Made by a program: the position numbers and the translations under genes | NCBI GenBank assembly: GCA_964404215.1 | Contig: CAYOJF010000173.1 | Location: 1 to 7,383 of the forward strand | Direction of reading: 5' to 3' | Source of the DNA: Aureispira sp964404215 | Lineage (GTDB): Bacteria; Bacteroidota; Bacteroidia; Chitinophagales; Saprospiraceae | DNA length: 7,383 bases | The notes under the pieces: model-generated | Database searches by the model: none | Told to the model about the DNA's origin: nothing | What the model saw: only the letters and a program-made list of their open reading frames with translations | Part shown: positions 6,407-7,383 of the stretch, in pieces | How the letters are laid out: the number at the start of each line of letters is the position of its first letter | Position numbering within the stretch: the stretch's first letter is position 1

Positions 6407-6424
6407 AAAAAAGTGATTTTTTTT
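6405..6424 (+). terminator. Weak A/T hairpin at the end of hpf
   Basis: Eight A (6405-6412), loop GTGA, then eight T (6417-6424) form a perfect but all-A/T stem that begins within the stop codon. It may act as a weak terminator or 3'-end signal. It has no G/C pairs, so efficiency is doubtful. Confidence 0.35.
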
Positions 6425-6434
6425 ATGAAAAAGC

Positions 6435-6465
6435 TTGCACAGAATAAAAAGGTGGCTTATATTTG
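6435..6465 (+). promoter_or_regulatory. Bacteroidota-type promoter of the tRNA-tuf block
   Basis: TTG at 6435-6437, a 20-base spacer, and TATATTTG at 6458-6465 fit the phylum's TTG-N17-23-TAnnTTTG promoter exactly. Transcription would start near 6472, about 58 bases before tRNA-Thr(TGT). It is the best promoter match noticed in the window, as expected for a highly expressed stable-RNA operon. Confidence 0.75.
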
Positions 6466-6529
6466 CAAACGCTAAGACAAACATAGTCTTGCATTAGTTC
6501 TGAAAAATAAGAGTTACTTTTTTATTTTC

Positions 6530-6603
6530 GCCGATATAGCTCAGCTGGCTAGAGCAGCTGATTTGTAATCAGCAGGTCGTGGGTTCGAGTCCCTCTATCG
6601 GCT
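6530..6603 (+). tRNA. tRNA-Thr (anticodon TGT)
   Basis: The acceptor GCCGATA (6530-6536) pairs with TATCGGC (6596-6602), with discriminator T6603. The anticodon stem GCTGA/TCAGC encloses the loop TTTGTAA, giving anticodon TGT at 6564-6566. The T-arm has the usual GGTTCGAGTCC core. The 3' CCA is not encoded. It is the first of four tRNA genes, corresponding to thrU of E. coli. Confidence 0.96.
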
Positions 6604-6620
6604 CAGAAATTAAAAAGATA

Positions 6621-6648
6621 AAAGGCATTACTTCGGTAATGCCTTTTT
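6621..6648 (+). terminator. Terminator-like UUCG hairpin between tRNA-Thr and tRNA-Tyr
   Basis: AAAGGCATTAC (6621-6631) and GTAATGCCTTT (6636-6646) form an 11-bp perfect stem closed by the very stable C(TTCG)G tetraloop, with a five-T run at 6644-6648. It has the form of an intrinsic terminator, yet tRNA-Tyr begins only six bases later, leaving no room for a new promoter. It may be a leaky terminator or an RNA-processing hairpin. Confidence 0.75.
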
Positions 6649-6654
6649 GAAGGA

Positions 6655-6737
6655 GGGGGTGCGCCGGAGTTGGAGAGCCGGGCCAGACTGTAAATCTGGT
6701 GACTATGTCTGAGTAGGTTCGAGTCCTACCACCCCCA
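6655..6737 (+). tRNA. tRNA-Tyr (anticodon GTA)
   Basis: The acceptor GGGGGTG (6655-6661) pairs with CACCCCC (6730-6736), discriminator A6737. The D-stem is CCGG/CCGG and the anticodon stem CCAGA/TCTGG encloses CTGTAAA, giving GTA at 6690-6692. A long variable arm with a GAC/GTC stem (6701-6709) marks it as class II, as tRNA-Tyr is in bacteria. Position 8 reads C (6662) where U is nearly universal. No CCA is encoded. Confidence 0.94.
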
Positions 6738-6777
6738 CTAACTTTTTTTAAAGTTAATAGTTTATATAGAGCATTAA

Positions 6778-6850
6778 GCGGGAGTAGCTCAGTTGGTAGA
6801 GCATTAGCCTTCCAAGCTAACGGTCGCGGGTTCGAGTCTCGTCTCCCGCT
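6778..6850 (+). tRNA. tRNA-Gly (anticodon TCC)
   Basis: The acceptor GCGGGAG (6778-6784) pairs with CTCCCGC (6843-6849), discriminator T6850. The anticodon stem TTAGC/GCTAA encloses CTTCCAA, with TCC at 6811-6813. The CCA end is not encoded. It corresponds to glyT of the E. coli tufB operon. Confidence 0.96.
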
Positions 6851-6876
6851 CTTAATATGAAAGAGTACAAAAGATT

Positions 6877-6908
6877 AAGAGGGAATGATTCATTCCCTTT
6901 TGTTTTTT
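6877..6908 (+). terminator. Terminator-like hairpin between tRNA-Gly and tRNA-Thr(GGT)
   Basis: AGGGAATG (6880-6887) pairs with CATTCCCT (6891-6898) around a 3-base loop. The stem lengthens to 11 pairs through A/T and G-T pairs down to 6877-6901, followed by G and six T. It again looks like an intrinsic terminator inside the tRNA-tuf block. Unlike the first one, about 40 bases follow before the next tRNA, but no TAnnTTTG promoter was seen there. Confidence 0.7.
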
Positions 6909-6949
6909 ACTCTAGATTATAACTTAATTGTTATCGGCTTTAAATATAA

Positions 6950-7021
6950 GCCAACGTAGCTCAGGGGTAGAGCACCACCTTGGTAAGGTGGGGGTCGGCA
7001 GTTCAATTCTGCTCGTTGGCT
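6950..7021 (+). tRNA. tRNA-Thr (anticodon GGT)
   Basis: The acceptor GCCAACG (6950-6956) pairs with CGTTGGC (7014-7020), discriminator T7021. The anticodon stem CCACC/GGTGG encloses TTGGTAA, with GGT at 6982-6984. CCA is not encoded. It is 70 bases before tuf and corresponds to E. coli thrT; with the TGT isoacceptor it covers threonine codons. Confidence 0.96.
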
Positions 7022-7091
7022 CTACATGAGAGCTTTACAATTTGAAATTTGTAACCACTTTTATTCAACATTTTTAATTACTTGACTAACC

Positions 7092-7383
7092 ATGGCTAAA
7101 GAAACGTTCGATCGCTCGAAGCCCCACGTAAATATCGGTACAATCGGTCACGTGGATCACGGTAAGACTACTTTGACTGCTGCAATCACAAATGTATTAG
7201 CAGATGCTGGCCTTGCTGAGAAAAAAGACTATACTACTATTGACTCTGCTCCTGAGGAGAAAGAGCGTGGTATTACTATTAACACAGCTCACGTAGAGTA
7301 TGAGACGGCTAATCGTCACTATGCACACGTGGATTGTCCTGGTCACGCCGATTATGTGAAAAACATGGTAACTGGTGCTGCTC
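7092..7383 (+). CDS. tuf: Elongation factor Tu, N-terminal part (3' truncated by window)
   Basis: EF-Tu is the GTPase that carries aminoacyl-tRNA to the ribosomal A site in the cytoplasm. The first 97 of about 395 residues are present, beginning MAKETFDRSKPHVNIGTIGH. The G1 P-loop GHVDHGKT is at 19-26, the switch I motif RGITI with the Mg2+-binding Thr62 at 59-63, and the G3 motif DCPGH at 81-85 with the catalytic His85. No key residue is missing. The 70-base leader after tRNA-Thr(GGT) has no Shine-Dalgarno sequence. Codon choice leans to GGT, CGT, ACT and GCT, as expected of a very highly expressed gene. It is probably transcribed with the preceding tRNAs. Confidence 0.98.
   Translation, partial: MAKETFDRSKPHVNIGTIGHVDHGKTTLTAAITNVLADAGLAEKKDYTTIDSAPEEKERGITINTAHVEYETANRHYAHVDCPGHADYVKNMVTGAA

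Noticed and set aside
6739..6756. TAACTTT/AAAGTTA hairpin after tRNA-Tyr as a terminator
   Set aside because: The T-run is in the stem and loop rather than after the hairpin, and only one G-C-type pair is present.
7016..7044. TTG-N17-TACAATTTG as a separate tuf promoter
   Set aside because: The -7 box has three bases between TA and TTTG instead of two, and the -33 box would lie in the acceptor stem of tRNA-Thr; the match is too poor to call.

Overview
The window looks like the chromosome of an AT-rich Bacteroidota bacterium, most likely of the Saprospiria (an Aureispira-like genome would fit, but this is an inference). The supporting signs are a perfect TTG-N20-TAnnTTTG promoter of the Bacteroidota type, little or no Shine-Dalgarno sequence before the genes, tRNA genes without an encoded CCA, a lipoprotein LptC next to a CNNM/CorC protein, and secreted repeat proteins.

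Layout. (1) Bases 2-1105 (+) hold the C-terminal half of a monomeric NADP-dependent isocitrate dehydrogenase, followed by a strong bidirectional terminator at 1137-1171. (2) Bases 1206-3432 (-) hold two secreted repeat proteins: a 573-residue leucine-rich-repeat protein and, downstream, a 146-residue protein made almost wholly of six 18-residue repeats. (3) Bases 3481-3631 are a 151-bp element with imperfect ~39-bp terminal inverted repeats flanked by TAA on both sides. It looks like a MITE and lies between the LRR gene and the next gene. (4) Bases 3662-5570 (-) carry lptC and a CNNM/CorC membrane protein, probably one transcript and a common Bacteroidota pair. (5) Bases 5571-6109 hold no secure gene, but have several hairpins, one weak small-membrane-protein ORF and a promoter-like box before hpf. 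(6) Bases 6110-7383 (+) are a translation block: hpf, tRNA-Thr(TGT), tRNA-Tyr(GTA), tRNA-Gly(TCC), tRNA-Thr(GGT) and the start of tuf. The tRNA order is that of the E. coli thrU-tyrU-glyT-thrT-tufB operon.

The genes form three functional groups: central carbon metabolism (icd), the cell envelope (LptC for lipopolysaccharide transport, the CNNM protein for ion balance, and the two exported repeat proteins), and translation (ribosome hibernation, tRNAs, EF-Tu). No defence system, CRISPR array or complete mobile element is visible. The least ordinary features are the MITE-like element, the 54/108-bp repeat structure of the small secreted protein, the terminator-like hairpins inside the tRNA-tuf block, and the hairpin-rich gap before hpf.
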